Of a stretch of DNA of 64,000 bases, positions 1 to 8,934 are shown one piece after another. Under the pieces are notes generated by a model. That model saw only the letters and a list, made by a program, of their open reading frames with translations, had not been told where the DNA came from and did no database searches. This DNA is from Sphingomonas albertensis. Lineage in GTDB: Bacteria > Pseudomonadota > Alphaproteobacteria > Sphingomonadales > Sphingomonadaceae. Numbering within the stretch: the first letter of the stretch is position 1; each line of letters opens with the position of its first letter. The stretch spans positions 62,001 to 126,000 of the forward strand of contig NZ_JACONT010000006.1 in NCBI RefSeq assembly GCF_014358075.1. The letters are read 5' to 3'. The position numbers and the translations under genes were made by a program.

Positions 1-32
1 GCGAGCTTCGGCGCAGGCGGGGCAACGGTCAC
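1..32 (-). CDS. Start of a prophage lysis/tail gene (partial)
   Basis: A GTG at 30-32 on the minus strand overlaps the TGA stop of the holin-like gene (GTGA overlap) and opens a frame that runs off the left edge, reading V-T-V-A-P-P-A-P. In P2-like phages the gene after the holin is usually a lysozyme or peptidoglycan-binding endolysin. Only about ten codons are visible, so both the reality of the gene and its product are inferred from position. Confidence 0.3.
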   Translation of the reverse strand, partial: MTVAPPAPKL

Positions 33-382
33 AGGCGATCCTTTCGCGGAAAGAAGCGGTCGAAAAAGGCCGCGGGGATATCGGTGACACGCTCGCTGAG
101 GCCGGCGATGAACTTGGGCGTCGCCTTGAAAGCGATCATGCCGACGACGAACCCGACCGCCTGGATGACGAACGGGTCGGGCTGGCCCCACGGCCACAGC
201 ACGCGGATGACGCCGGTCGCGAAATAGCTGACGACGATGCCGACCGACATTTGCAGAAAGCGGCGCGACCAGGTCAGGCCGGTTTCGTAGGCGAGGCTGA
301 CCGCAGCACCGAGCGCGGCCGGCGTCAGTCCGAACGCGAATGCCAGCAGCGACACGCCGAATTCGTGGAGAAGATCCTTCAT
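29..382 (-). CDS. Holin-like small membrane protein of the prophage
   Basis: This 117-residue protein starts MKDLLHEFG and has about three hydrophobic segments (roughly residues 8-33, 43-65 and 75-95) and a charged C-terminus (FFPRKDRL). The ATG at 380-382 is preferred over longer in-frame starts because the upstream extension is Arg/Ser/Pro-rich shadow sequence overlapping the tail X gene. It lies directly after the X gene, where P2-type phages place lysis genes, so a holin that permeabilises the inner membrane is the likely role. The sequence alone does not prove holin activity; a phage membrane protein of unknown role is the alternative. Confidence 0.6.
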   Translation of the reverse strand: MKDLLHEFGVSLLAFAFGLTPAALGAAVSLAYETGLTWSRRFLQMSVGIVVSYFATGVIRVLWPWGQPDPFVIQAVGFVVGMIAFKATPKFIAGLSERVTDIPAAFFDRFFPRKDRL

Positions 383-386
383 ACGG

Positions 387-602
387 TCAGTCCCAAAGCT
401 GGATGAGCGGGAGGGTGCGCGCGGCGGGCGCCATGCTGGTGGGCATCGCGATCTGTGCGCCGAGCGGCAGCACGGCGCCGGCGTCGGCAATGCCGCGGTT
501 GAGATCGAGCACGCGGCCAATGTCGGCCGCGCCCAGGCCGCGTTCGCGCCAGATGAGTTCGTCGAGCGTGTCGCCCTGTTTCGCGGTGAGGACGTCGGCC
601 AT
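387..602 (-). CDS. Phage tail protein X (P2 gpX-like)
   Basis: This 71-residue protein begins MADVLTAKQGDTLDELIW, the LysM-like TxxGDTLDxLxWR pattern of the gpX family, and ends in a short hydrophobic tail. P2 gpX has 67 residues. Its ATG overlaps the stop of the preceding head-completion gene by one base (TGATG), implying translational coupling. The family is needed for tail assembly and sits between L and the lysis genes, exactly as here. Confidence 0.82.
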   Translation of the reverse strand: MADVLTAKQGDTLDELIWRERGLGAADIGRVLDLNRGIADAGAVLPLGAQIAMPTSMAPAARTLPLIQLWD

Positions 603-1081
603 CAGATCAGCTCGACGCGCAGGCGCGTCCGGCCGAGCATGTCGCGCACCGCGTGGAGCGCATCGCGGCGCAGCTCGACGATCGACGGTTCCATGTCGTC
701 AACCTGCCGCTGCCCCGCGCCGGTCAGATCCATATCGCGGTACGTTTCGACCAGCTCGGCCTTGGCGCTGGCGCCGATCGCGCGCGCGTAGAGCAGGACG
801 AGGCGGCTCGTGCCGTCGATCTTCGGCGATGGAACAGCGGCAAGCGACGCGTGCCCGGCGAGGACGTGGGCGACCTGCCAGGCGGCAAGCTGGTTGCCGA
901 TGGTCATGATCGCGCCGACGATCGCGCGCTTCAGTCGGTCCGGCGTCACGACATCGCGCACGCGCCATTCGTCGCGGATCCGCGTGGCGTCGATGTCGGG
1001 AAACCATCCGTCGTTCGTGACCGGCATTTCGGCCAGCTCCGGCGGGATGACGATGAGGGGCGCGCAGCCGAACCCACTCAT
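602..1081 (-). CDS. Phage head completion/stabilisation protein (P2 gpL-like)
   Basis: This 159-residue protein (P2 gpL has 169) contains the TNDGWFPDID and RIRDEWRVRD segments near residues 22-45, typical of the gpL head completion family, followed by a helical region with VTPDRLKRA. The protein finishes DNA-filled heads before tail joining. It lies between the M terminase subunit and tail gene X on the same strand, matching P2 order. A gap of about 140 bases separates it from M, with nothing recognisable in it. Confidence 0.82.
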   Translation of the reverse strand: MSGFGCAPLIVIPPELAEMPVTNDGWFPDIDATRIRDEWRVRDVVTPDRLKRAIVGAIMTIGNQLAAWQVAHVLAGHASLAAVPSPKIDGTSRLVLLYARAIGASAKAELVETYRDMDLTGAGQRQVDDMEPSIVELRRDALHAVRDMLGRTRLRVELI

Positions 1082-1219
1082 GCGACGATGGCGATTGTGA
1101 CGAGCATTGGGCGCGATCCTTCGTGTTTTCGGGGGTGGGGATCAGGATCGGTCGATGGCCCTCAGCGCCGAAGCGCCCTCCCATCCCGCGTGATCCGCCC
1201 CCGAGCGCCGGGGGCGAGC

Positions 1220-1999
1220 TTATTTGGCCGGCGACGTGCCGGCGGATTTCGTGGTGGGCTTTGGCGGCGCAAGCGCGCGCTCGAGCCGTTTGATTTGTCC
1301 GGCAACGCCGACCCGGTCGTGCAGCGCAACGGCGCGACGCAGAGGAGCAAGCGCACGGTGCGCAACTTCGGCGAATTCCGGTTTAGTCGGATCCATCGCG
1401 TCGGCCGCGCGCGCCAGTTCCGTGCCGATCGCCTTGTGCAGTTTGGCGCGAACCTGATCGTGCATGTCCGCGTCGGCTGTCAGTTCTTCGACATGCTCCA
1501 GCACGTCGAGCGGGAACGGCTGCTTGGCGGTCTGCGCGCGAATGGCGGCGTCGGCGATTTCCTCGACGATCAGCGTCGGCGCGGATCGTTCGTAACGCGA
1601 TGGCAGCGGCACGTCATAGGCGACGACATGTTCAGCGAGTTCGAGCGCGCGCACGTAATCGCCGGTGTCGATCAGCCAGACCATGATCGTCGGCAGGACG
1701 TCCTCGGCAACGCCGATGCCGGCATTCCGCCCGCCCTCGAGCAGCCCGGCAACCCAGTCGGCATAAGCTGGCAACAGCTCGCGCTTGGTTTCAATCTTGC
1801 GCTGGATCGAGTGGATCTCTTTCAGCCGGCGCAGATCGTGCTGCAGCCGCATCGCGATCGATGCGGCTGCGCGTTCGGCGGGAGTGCCCGCGTCGGACGC
1901 TGGCGCCGACGCAGGTTGGGATAACCCGCTCTCCATGACGGGAGCAGATGCCATCTGGGATGCAAGGATTCGATCCCGATGTTTGCGAGCAAGGCTCAT
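1220..1999 (-). CDS. Phage terminase endonuclease subunit (P2 gpM-like)
   Basis: This 259-residue protein (P2 gpM has 247) starts MSLARKHRDRILAS, the usual N-terminus of gpM small terminase subunits. The core includes LRRLKEIHSIQRKIETKRELLPAY and the GVAEDVLPTIMVWLIDTGDYVRAL region near residues 95-120, described for the family. In P2, gpM and gpP form the terminase that cuts cos and packages DNA. Here it is in the O-N-M-L leftward series while gpP is divergent. The Lys/Pro/Thr-rich C-terminus looks disordered. Confidence 0.85.
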   Translation of the reverse strand: MSLARKHRDRILASQMASAPVMESGLSQPASAPASDAGTPAERAAASIAMRLQHDLRRLKEIHSIQRKIETKRELLPAYADWVAGLLEGGRNAGIGVAEDVLPTIMVWLIDTGDYVRALELAEHVVAYDVPLPSRYERSAPTLIVEEIADAAIRAQTAKQPFPLDVLEHVEELTADADMHDQVRAKLHKAIGTELARAADAMDPTKPEFAEVAHRALAPLRRAVALHDRVGVAGQIKRLERALAPPKPTTKSAGTSPAK

Positions 2000-2048
2000 G
2001 GCATGTCCTGTGGAGAGCGGGCTAACTGGTAGGGGCAGGGCAGCCTGA

Positions 2049-3116
2049 TCAGGCCGGCTTCTTGCCCATGACGATGTTCTCGACGAGCGCGACCTTGCCC
2101 ATGTCCTCGACGACGAAAGCCTGATTGACGCTCTCGTAGTTTTCGATCTGGTCGCGCTTGGCGTTGTCCTCGATCTTGCGACGCTCGGTGCCGATCTGCT
2201 CGTAGACCGACAGGTTCGCGAGCGTGGTGATCAGCAGCGCGTTCTTGGGGAACTTCGGCACCCGGACCGCCTGCAGGCCGCCCAGCTTCTTGTCGGAGAG
2301 CAGGACGTCGCGCGCCAGCGTTTCGGTCGCCTTGTCGCCGGCTGCGTTGACGATCGAGAAATACTTGTCGTGAACGAGGTCACGGCCGACGATCACGACC
2401 AGGTCGGTATCGTCGCGGTAGTTCTCGTCGAGCAGCTCGATCGCGTCATAGATCAGCGCGTCGATGTTGACGTAGTCCACGTCCTTGCCGACCTCGCCCG
2501 CGCCGACATAAATCGCGCCGGCAACCGTCACGACGTTGTTCACGCGGGTGGCAGGCTTCAGTTCGCCCTCGGCCAGCACGCGGGCAGGCGCATCGAGGCG
2601 AATGTGCTGGAGCCAGCCGATGTTGACGTCCTGCAGCAGCGGATACGTGGTCGGGTTCGTCTCGACCGCGACGTGCGTGCCGTTGAAGCCGATCGTGATG
2701 ATGTCGAGCGCCTTCGCCTTGACGATCGCATCGCGCAGCAGGATCTGGAAGTTTGGCTGATGTGCCCAGGCGTCGAGCGTCTCGTACCGAACGAGCGTAT
2801 CGAAGTCGGTCTTCTCACAACGGTAGTTCGTCTCGTCGAGATCGCCGGGATAGCGCGGCTGGCGGTCGTGGATCCGGGTATCGGTGCGGCTGGCGATCGT
2901 GCCCTTCACACCGACGCCGACCTTGTCGCCTTCCTGCGCGACGACCGGAATGATGTTGATGCTCGTCAGGAACGCGCTCGACTGCTGGATCTTGCCGCGC
3001 AGCGTCTGGGCGACGGCGGGCGCGACCGTGAACGAGCGGCTGGGATCCTCGATGCCGTTCAGCTTGCCAATCTGCAGCGTGAAGGCGTTGTACTTGAGAC
3101 GGGTTTCGTTGCGCAT
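2049..3116 (-). CDS. Phage major capsid protein (P2 gpN-like)
   Basis: This 355-residue protein is almost the same length as P2 gpN (357). It begins MRNETRLKYNAFTLQIGKLN and carries family-typical segments such as SSAFLTSINIIPV, GVGVKGTIASRTDT and LLQDVNIGWLQHIR. It forms the HK97-fold icosahedral shell, and gpN is normally processed by the protease domain of the neighbouring scaffold gpO. The scaffold gene lies about 50 bases upstream on the same strand. I see no truncation. Confidence 0.93.
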   Translation of the reverse strand: MRNETRLKYNAFTLQIGKLNGIEDPSRSFTVAPAVAQTLRGKIQQSSAFLTSINIIPVVAQEGDKVGVGVKGTIASRTDTRIHDRQPRYPGDLDETNYRCEKTDFDTLVRYETLDAWAHQPNFQILLRDAIVKAKALDIITIGFNGTHVAVETNPTTYPLLQDVNIGWLQHIRLDAPARVLAEGELKPATRVNNVVTVAGAIYVGAGEVGKDVDYVNIDALIYDAIELLDENYRDDTDLVVIVGRDLVHDKYFSIVNAAGDKATETLARDVLLSDKKLGGLQAVRVPKFPKNALLITTLANLSVYEQIGTERRKIEDNAKRDQIENYESVNQAFVVEDMGKVALVENIVMGKKPA

Positions 3117-3164
3117 GGGGGCGGCTCCTGGGCGAATGTCGGTCGGGTCGAAGGGGTGGCGGCG

Positions 3165-3989
3165 TCAGCAGTCCGTGGCGGGCTCGCCGGTGCCGCCATT
3201 GGCGGGCGGGCGGCTGAAACCCTGTTCGGGCGTGGCTTCGAGCTTGGCCTGCAGCGTCGCGAACTCGCCCTGCAGCGACGTCTGCGCGTCCGTGATCGGC
3301 TTGAGCGCAGCGGCGAGCGTGGTTGCCATCGTGTCGCCCATGGCGACCGCAAAGGTGGCGAGATCGTTGTCGTTCGCCGGCTTCTGCTTCGGCTCGGTCT
3401 TCGGCTTCTCAGGCTCGCTGGCCTTGAACATGGCGGCGACACCGGCAAAGCCAGCCTTGATCGCGTCGGCGATACCGGTCGGCTCGACCGGCTTGGCTTC
3501 GAACTCCAGCGTGACTGCATCAGGCGATGCGGCGAACACGGTGCCGGGTGCGGTGCGCGAGAATTGTAGACGCTGCGTGCCGATCGACGCGGGCGTGTCG
3601 GTGAAGGCGAGACCGATCAAGCCGATCTTGTCGGTGCCAGCATAGCTCGGCGTCAGCTCGACCGAGGGGTATGGTTTCTGGTCGGCGTTGACGAGGGCGA
3701 CGAGCTGATCGTTGGCATCGACCTGGCAGTAGAGCGCCTTGCGCGTCTCGACCTTCCCGCCGATCGTGAACTCATCGTTCTGCACCTTCACGGCGACGAC
3801 ATCGCCGTAACCGTTGAACGGGGGTTCGGGGCTGTAGCCCGACAGATGCTCGATATTGATGCGCGGGCTGTAGGTCTCGGCGTTGAACGTCGAGAAGACC
3901 TCGTCGATCATCTCGTCGGTGATGACGCGCCCGTCGCTGATCGTCTGGCCGGCGACGAATGCGCGGAAGAACTTGCTCTTGGTGCCCAT
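3165..3989 (-). CDS. Phage capsid scaffolding protein with protease domain (P2 gpO-like)
   Basis: This 274-residue protein (P2 gpO has 284) has an N-terminal serine protease domain at about 1-140. D19 (TISDGRV), H48 (NIEHLSGY) and a Ser near 109 (YPSVELTPS) match the known D19-H48-S107 triad of P2 gpO. A variable linker follows, and then a helical C-terminal scaffolding region (LAAALKPITDAQTSLQGEFATLQAKLE, split over residues 220-255). It guides capsid assembly and cleaves gpN and itself. It begins the leftward capsid series and is divergent from gpP. Confidence 0.9.
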   Translation of the reverse strand: MGTKSKFFRAFVAGQTISDGRVITDEMIDEVFSTFNAETYSPRINIEHLSGYSPEPPFNGYGDVVAVKVQNDEFTIGGKVETRKALYCQVDANDQLVALVNADQKPYPSVELTPSYAGTDKIGLIGLAFTDTPASIGTQRLQFSRTAPGTVFAASPDAVTLEFEAKPVEPTGIADAIKAGFAGVAAMFKASEPEKPKTEPKQKPANDNDLATFAVAMGDTMATTLAAALKPITDAQTSLQGEFATLQAKLEATPEQGFSRPPANGGTGEPATDC

Positions 3990-4160
3990 GGCGGTCGGTC
4001 CCTCGGGGTTCGAAATCGGTGGGCCGCGTCAGGCGGCATCTGGAGGCCGCAAAGGGACCGAAAGTGCCGCGTCTCTCAAGCGTGCGCAGGTGTGGGATCG
4101 CATTCCACACCCTAGACACGGTGCAGATGCCGCCAATCGCGCGGCAAGGTCCGCCGCGAC

Positions 4161-5981
4161 ATGGACAAGCTCCCCGCAGATACCGGCATGCCGTTGCCGT
4201 CCTCGACGTTCCCGATTCCCGTGGACGTGCGTCGACAGGCGCGCAGCCTGTATTGGCAGCGCTGGGGTATCCCGCAGATCGCCGAGGAACTGCACCTCAA
4301 TCCGAAGACGGTCCAAAGCTGGAAAGATCGCGACAGATGGGACGATGCGCCCTGCATCGCCAAGATCGAGGACCACCTGGAGGCGCGGCTTTGCGGGTTG
4401 ATCGCGAAGGACAGGAAGACCGGGGGCGATCTGAAAGAGATCGACCTGCTCATGCGCGGCGTCGTCAGCGCCGCGCGCGTCCGCCGGTTCGAAGCGCCCG
4501 GCGGTCACGAGGGCGATCTCAACGAGAAGGTCGCCAACCGCAATGCCGGCGAGCGCAAGGCGGGCAAGCCGAAGAACCACTTCACGACCGAGCAGGTCGA
4601 GCAGCTCGAGCAGATCTTCCATGACGAGCTGTTCGGGTATCAGGAGGATTGGTGGGGCGCGAAGGATCAGCGCTCCCGCATGATCCTGAAGTCACGCCAG
4701 ATCGGCGCGACGTGGTATTTCGCCCGCGAGGCGCTGCTCGACGCGCTACGCGGAGGCGGCAACCAGATCTTCCTGTCGGCGTCGAAGAACCAGGCGCACA
4801 TTTTCCGCAACTACATCGTCCAGTTCGCGGCCCGCGTCGGCGTGAAGCTGCAGGGCGACCCGATCGTGCTGACCGCCGACACGATCCCCGAAGGCGAGCC
4901 CGCGGCTGAGCTGATCTTCCTCGGCACGAACGCCCGCACCGCGCAGGGCTATCACGGCAATTTCTACTTCGACGAGTTCTTCTGGACCTACGGGTTCGAG
5001 GAACTCAACAAGGTCGCCAGCGCGATGGCGATGCATAAGCGCTGGCGCCGCACCTACTTTTCGACGCCTTCGACGATCGCGCATCAGGGCCATCCGTACT
5101 GGACGGGCGAGCGGCGCAACCGGCGGGTCAAGAAAGCCGACCGGATCGAGATCGACGTTTCGCACGCCCGGCTACAGGCGGGCGTGTTGTGCGAGGATCA
5201 GGTCTGGCGACAGATCGTCACGATCGAGGACGCCGCGGCGCGCGGCTGCGACCTGTTCAACCTCGACGAGTTGCGCATCGAATATGCGCCCGACGAATTT
5301 GCCAACCTGCTCATGTGCCAGTTCGTCGACGACAGCCTGTCGGCGTTCAAGTTCAACGAGCTGCAGCGGTGCGCGGTCGATGCCATGGTCGACTGGACCG
5401 ACGTCGACATGCTGGCGAAACGGCCGGTCGGCAACCGCGAGGTCTGGGCCGGCTACGATCCGCAAGAGAGCGAGGACGGTGACAACGCCGCGCTGGTGAT
5501 CGCGCTGCCGCCCGACGGCCCCGGCGGGAAGTTCAAGCTGCTCGAACGCCATCAGATCAAGGGCGACTTTCAGGCGCAGGCCGAGTTCGTTCGTGCACGC
5601 CTGGCGCGCTACAATTGCACCTATCTCGGCATCGACAAGAAGGGCATCGGCGCGGCGGTCTATCAGATCCTGCGCGACGCCAAGGTCCGCGGCGTCGTCG
5701 CGATCGAATATTCGCTCGAGGTGAAGACCGGCCTGGTCATGAAGGCACAGCACACCTTCGCCCGCCAGCGCGTCGAATACGACGCCGGGTGGATCGACCT
5801 GCAGTCGGCATTCCTGTCGATCAAGAAGGCCCTCACCCAGAGCGGCAAGAGCGTCACCTTCAGAACGAGCCGCACCGAGGCGGTCGGCCACGGCGATCTC
5901 GCCTGGGCGGCGATGCACATTTTCATCAACGAACCCCTCGACGGTCAGGTGCGGCCGAAGACGCGAATGGAGCTATTTTAA
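4161..5981 (+). CDS. Phage terminase large subunit, ATPase (P2 gpP-like)
   Basis: This 606-residue protein (P2 gpP has 590) starts with an HTH-like region (RSLYWQRWGIPQIAEELHL, about 28-46). The ATPase core has a Walker A variant SRQIGAT at about 178-184 and a Walker B FYFDEFFW at about 268-275 with acidic pair D271-E272. The C-terminal nuclease-type fold begins near VWAGYDPQESEDGDNAAL. It pumps DNA into procapsids together with gpM. Its stop overlaps the portal start (TAATG at 5979-5983). It is transcribed away from the capsid genes, as in P2. Confidence 0.93.
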   Translation: MDKLPADTGMPLPSSTFPIPVDVRRQARSLYWQRWGIPQIAEELHLNPKTVQSWKDRDRWDDAPCIAKIEDHLEARLCGLIAKDRKTGGDLKEIDLLMRGVVSAARVRRFEAPGGHEGDLNEKVANRNAGERKAGKPKNHFTTEQVEQLEQIFHDELFGYQEDWWGAKDQRSRMILKSRQIGATWYFAREALLDALRGGGNQIFLSASKNQAHIFRNYIVQFAARVGVKLQGDPIVLTADTIPEGEPAAELIFLGTNARTAQGYHGNFYFDEFFWTYGFEELNKVASAMAMHKRWRRTYFSTPSTIAHQGHPYWTGERRNRRVKKADRIEIDVSHARLQAGVLCEDQVWRQIVTIEDAAARGCDLFNLDELRIEYAPDEFANLLMCQFVDDSLSAFKFNELQRCAVDAMVDWTDVDMLAKRPVGNREVWAGYDPQESEDGDNAALVIALPPDGPGGKFKLLERHQIKGDFQAQAEFVRARLARYNCTYLGIDKKGIGAAVYQILRDAKVRGVVAIEYSLEVKTGLVMKAQHTFARQRVEYDAGWIDLQSAFLSIKKALTQSGKSVTFRTSRTEAVGHGDLAWAAMHIFINEPLDGQVRPKTRMELF

Positions 5982-7015
5982 TGGACCAGCTGCCCGCCTT
6001 CGGCGCGAACATCCCTGCGCGAACCAGTCAGACAACCGCGTTCTCGTTCGGCGATCCCGAGCCGGTACTGAACCGCCGCGAGATCATGGACATGGTCGAA
6101 TGCTACAAGACCGACCGCTGGTACGAGCCGCCCTTGTCGCTGGACGGCCTCGCGCGCGCTTTCCGCGTATCGCCGCATCACAGCTCGGCGATCATGCTCA
6201 AGCGCAACCTGCTGGTCGCGTCGTTCGATCCGGTGACGCGCGGCGCGTCGACGGTGCCGGTCCTGTCGCGATCGGCGTTTGGTCGCGCAGTGCAGGACTA
6301 TCTCGTGTTCGGTAACGCCTATGTCGAGCGGCGCGACAACGTGATCGGTGGGGTCCTTCGACTCGATCATAGCCTCGCTAAATATACGCGCCGCGGGATC
6401 GTGGACGGCGAGTTCTTCTGGTCGCCGGGGCTTGCCGCAGCGACCGCGTTCAAGCCGGGCAGCGTCATCCAGATCATGCAACCCGACATCAATCAGGAGA
6501 TCTACGGGGTGCCCGAATATCTCAGCGCCCTGCAGTCGGCGCTGTTGAACGAGGCGGCGACGCTGTTCCGGCGTCGCTACTACCTGAACGGCAGCCACGC
6601 CGGGTATATCCTCTACGCTACCGGCGACATCGACGAGAACGACACCGACGAGCTGCGCGACGCGCTGAAGAACTCGAAGGGCCCGGGCAACTTCAAGAAC
6701 CTGTTCGTCCACGCGCCCGGCGGCAAGGAGGGTAGCATCAAGATCCTGCCGATCGCCGAGGTGGGTGCCAAGGACGAGTTCCTCGGGATCAAGAACGCGA
6801 CGCGGGACGACGTGCTGGCGGCACACCGCACCCCGCCGTCCGTGCTGGGGATCGTGCCGGCGCAGGGCTCGCAGCTCGGCAAGATCAGCGAAGCCGTCGA
6901 CATGTTCTTCGAGCTAGAGATCCTGCCGCTGCAGATGGCGTTCATGGAGATCAACGATCGCGTCGGTTTCGAAGCCGTCCGGTTCACGCCGCGCGCGATA
7001 GCGCCCGCCAAATAG
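5981..7015 (+). CDS. Phage portal protein (P2 gpQ-like, PBSX family)
   Basis: The protein has 344 residues, the same length as P2 gpQ. It begins MDQLPAFGANIP; the in-frame sequence upstream is a shadow of gpP, and the ATG overlapping the gpP stop is the natural start. Family segments include YEPPLSLDGLARAFR, QDYLVFGNAYVE, QEIYGVPEYLSALQSALLNE and RRYYLNGSHAGYILYAT. The portal forms the dodecameric DNA entry channel at one capsid vertex. It is the last rightward structural gene; in P2 the cos site lies just past this 3' end. Confidence 0.93.
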   Translation: MDQLPAFGANIPARTSQTTAFSFGDPEPVLNRREIMDMVECYKTDRWYEPPLSLDGLARAFRVSPHHSSAIMLKRNLLVASFDPVTRGASTVPVLSRSAFGRAVQDYLVFGNAYVERRDNVIGGVLRLDHSLAKYTRRGIVDGEFFWSPGLAAATAFKPGSVIQIMQPDINQEIYGVPEYLSALQSALLNEAATLFRRRYYLNGSHAGYILYATGDIDENDTDELRDALKNSKGPGNFKNLFVHAPGGKEGSIKILPIAEVGAKDEFLGIKNATRDDVLAAHRTPPSVLGIVPAQGSQLGKISEAVDMFFELEILPLQMAFMEINDRVGFEAVRFTPRAIAPAK

Positions 7016-7184
7016 CTTTCACGTTTGGCATACGCCCCGAGTTTCTGCAGAGCACAAGACGACGACCGTTCACCGGGCGTAAGGATCGGAAACGATCATT
7101 AGCTACGCGCGCATCACGCCGAATGGGTTCGCTCGCCTTTCGCAGTATCCTCCGCCGCCAGTAAAGCTGGCTGCGTCACAATGT

Positions 7185-7208
7185 GGGGAGGCCCGAGCTG
7201 GCCTCCCC
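7185..7208. terminator. Terminator-like hairpin between convergent genes
   Basis: A nine-base perfect stem (GGGGAGGCC at 7185-7193 with GGCCTCCCC at 7200-7208, six-base loop) lies between the portal gene and the convergent small secreted-protein gene. No T-run follows on either strand, so an intrinsic terminator is uncertain. Because P2-type cos sites sit just here, it could also be part of a packaging signal. Confidence 0.35.
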
Positions 7209-7244
7209 TCGCTATTCTCTGGAGGGCGCACCTGAGCCCGTGTT

Positions 7245-7469
7245 TTAGCAGCCGTAGTAGGTCTCTTCTTCGAACAAGGTTGGCACGCCACTTCTGAAAG
7301 TCGTGCCATCACAGAAGCCGATGCGCTGTCCGGAGATCGCTGTTTGGGATTCATCCGTATACCAGACAATCACATATTCCTGCTTCTTGCCTTGCGCTTG
7401 AACGGGAGCGGTTACCCCGACTGCAAAGAATGATGCGAGTGCGATGGACGACAACATTTTCTTGAGCAT
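7245..7469 (-). CDS. Small secreted protein, DUF6289-like
   Basis: This 74-residue protein has a clear signal peptide (MLKKMLSSIALASFFAVGVT, cleavage near APVQAQ). The mature part is about 48 residues with IVWYTDESQTAISGQ, two Cys (FCDGTT and the terminal YYGC) and a Tyr-rich end. The pattern YxDxxxTxxxGxxxxxC resembles DUF6289 family peptides as I remember them, a tentative match. It is convergent with the portal and appears to be prophage cargo. Its function is unknown. Confidence 0.55.
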   Translation of the reverse strand: MLKKMLSSIALASFFAVGVTAPVQAQGKKQEYVIVWYTDESQTAISGQRIGFCDGTTFRSGVPTLFEEETYYGC

Positions 7470-7660
7470 AACTGTCTCCCGATTCGTGGTTCATGCAGGA
7501 GAACTTTCTTACAATCCGTTGTCAACCTCGCTTCGGATCCGGATTGAGCACGGCGTCCTTCACGAATTGGCAAAAACTCTGCGTGGTTGGCTTTTGAGGT
7601 GACCGGCCTCGTGATACTCACGATCGCGTTTATCGTCGCCTCAGTCGCGGAGTTCATTTG

Positions 7661-8311
7661 ATGTGCAATCGTGCGAGGTTCAGCGGCGAACCCGACACAA
7701 TCGTCGAGCGACTCGGTGGGGAATGGCTGACGCCGAAGCCGATGGATAACCGCTTCAACCCGAAGGAGCTTTATCCCAAGAGCCGGGCATATGTCGTTCG
7801 CGAGCAGGACGGCACTCGCGGCCTCGACGTAATGCATTGGGACGTCACGGCCGGCCAGGCGCCATGGCCAATGACGAACGTGCGCAACCTTGGACTGCCG
7901 CAGTGGAAGGCCCTCGCCGCGAAGCCGGAGAACCGCTGCCTGGTGCCGCTGACCGAGTTTTGCGAATGGACGCCCAAGCCGATCGACCAAGGCGACGGGA
8001 CGAAGCCGATCAAAGGCGAGATGTGGTTCGACGTCCTCGACCAGGACGTGTTCGCAGTCGCCGGGTTTTGGCGGCAGATCGGTGGAGAGCGATACTTCGC
8101 GATGGTCACGTGCGATCCGAATGAACTGGTCGCACCGATACATCCGAAGGCCATGATCACCGTGCTGGGCACAGCCGATCACGCGCGGTGGTTGAATGGG
8201 AGCTACGAGGACGTCGTTGCGCTTCAGCGGCCCTACCCGGCGGATCAGTTGTCAGTGCGCGGACCGGTCTTCCCGACGCGCAAAAATGCGAAGGCCACGA
8301 ACATCGATTGA
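7661..8311 (+). CDS. SOS response-associated peptidase, SRAP/YedK-HMCES family
   Basis: The ATG at 7661 gives MCNRARFSG, placing the catalytic Cys at position 2 after Met removal, as SRAP proteins require; a TTG three bases upstream would add a residue and is rejected. Family segments include the NRCLVPLTEFCEW active-site Glu region (about residues 90-102) and HPKAMITVL with the conserved His near 165. Proteins of this family crosslink to abasic sites in single-stranded DNA and shield them. The gene lies in the prophage cargo and has about 216 residues, normal for the family. Phage-borne copies may protect phage DNA or counter host repair, which is inference. Confidence 0.88.
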   Translation: MCNRARFSGEPDTIVERLGGEWLTPKPMDNRFNPKELYPKSRAYVVREQDGTRGLDVMHWDVTAGQAPWPMTNVRNLGLPQWKALAAKPENRCLVPLTEFCEWTPKPIDQGDGTKPIKGEMWFDVLDQDVFAVAGFWRQIGGERYFAMVTCDPNELVAPIHPKAMITVLGTADHARWLNGSYEDVVALQRPYPADQLSVRGPVFPTRKNAKATNID

Positions 8312-8368
8312 GAACATAAACGGAACGGACTAAAGCCTATCGCATCGATTCGATGCGAGGATGCGACC

Positions 8369-8578
8369 ATGCCCGAAACGCCGTTTGGTCAATGGCTGAT
8401 GACCCAGAAAGACAGAACCGGCCTGGTGGGGCAGTTGGCGACAGGTGCGCAAGCTGATCGACGATTCCCGAGGACCGGCGATCCGGAGGCGGTTCGAAAG
8501 CATCTCACAGCGATGCAGGCGGACGGCGATATGTTCGACGCGGTCGACGACGCTGAACTTGATTGGTTGTGCGCCTGA
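8369..8578 (+). CDS. YozE SAM-like domain protein
   Basis: This 69-residue protein consists almost entirely of a YozE_SAM_like domain: FGQWLMTQKDRTGLVGQLA, then a helix with FPRTGDPEAVRKHL, and the terminal acidic AVDDAELDWLCA. The family is a small helical fold of unknown function that is frequent in prophages and mobile regions. A purine-rich stretch (GAGGATGCG) precedes the ATG. It follows the SRAP gene by about 57 bases on the same strand and may share its transcript. Confidence 0.7.
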   Translation: MPETPFGQWLMTQKDRTGLVGQLATGAQADRRFPRTGDPEAVRKHLTAMQADGDMFDAVDDAELDWLCA

Positions 8579-8605
8579 TGACGCGCGATCCCTGATTGCC
8601 CGGCT

Positions 8606-8920
8606 GTGGGCTATAAGAGCCTCCGTACCCTTTTCGATTGCCGGAAACACGGGGCCATACTCCAGATCACATGCGGGTGCGGACGTCAGGTTTGGAAGCT
8701 GCCCGGCGAGTTCATTCAACCGCCGCCCGGACACCCAAAGGTACGAGGTTACATGGAGATCAGTCATCTCTCTTCCGTGCTGCTCTGCCGGTGTGGGAGG
8801 AAGGGTGCCCGCGTCGCGGTTGTCATCGACCCGCCAGTACCGAAGGGTGTGCCAGTCATCGACTTCCTGCGTGCCGACGATCGCGAGCGGAAGCGGCTGA
8901 TCCGGATCGCACGGGGGTGA
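8606..8920 (+). CDS. Hypothetical small Cys-rich (zinc-ribbon-like) protein
   Basis: The predicted protein has 104 residues with GTG start at 8606. Two short Cys clusters are visible, CGCGRQVWKLPGEF and LLCRCGRKGARVAV, each of CxC form and spaced about 40 residues apart, which could bind one zinc ion. There is no recognised family. It lies 28 bases after the YozE-like gene and 15 bases before another Cys-rich gene, so these look like one transcription unit of prophage cargo. The start is uncertain because no strong ribosome binding site is seen. Confidence 0.5.
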   Translation: MGYKSLRTLFDCRKHGAILQITCGCGRQVWKLPGEFIQPPPGHPKVRGYMEISHLSSVLLCRCGRKGARVAVVIDPPVPKGVPVIDFLRADDRERKRLIRIARG

Positions 8921-8934
8921 CAGCGCCAGGGCCG

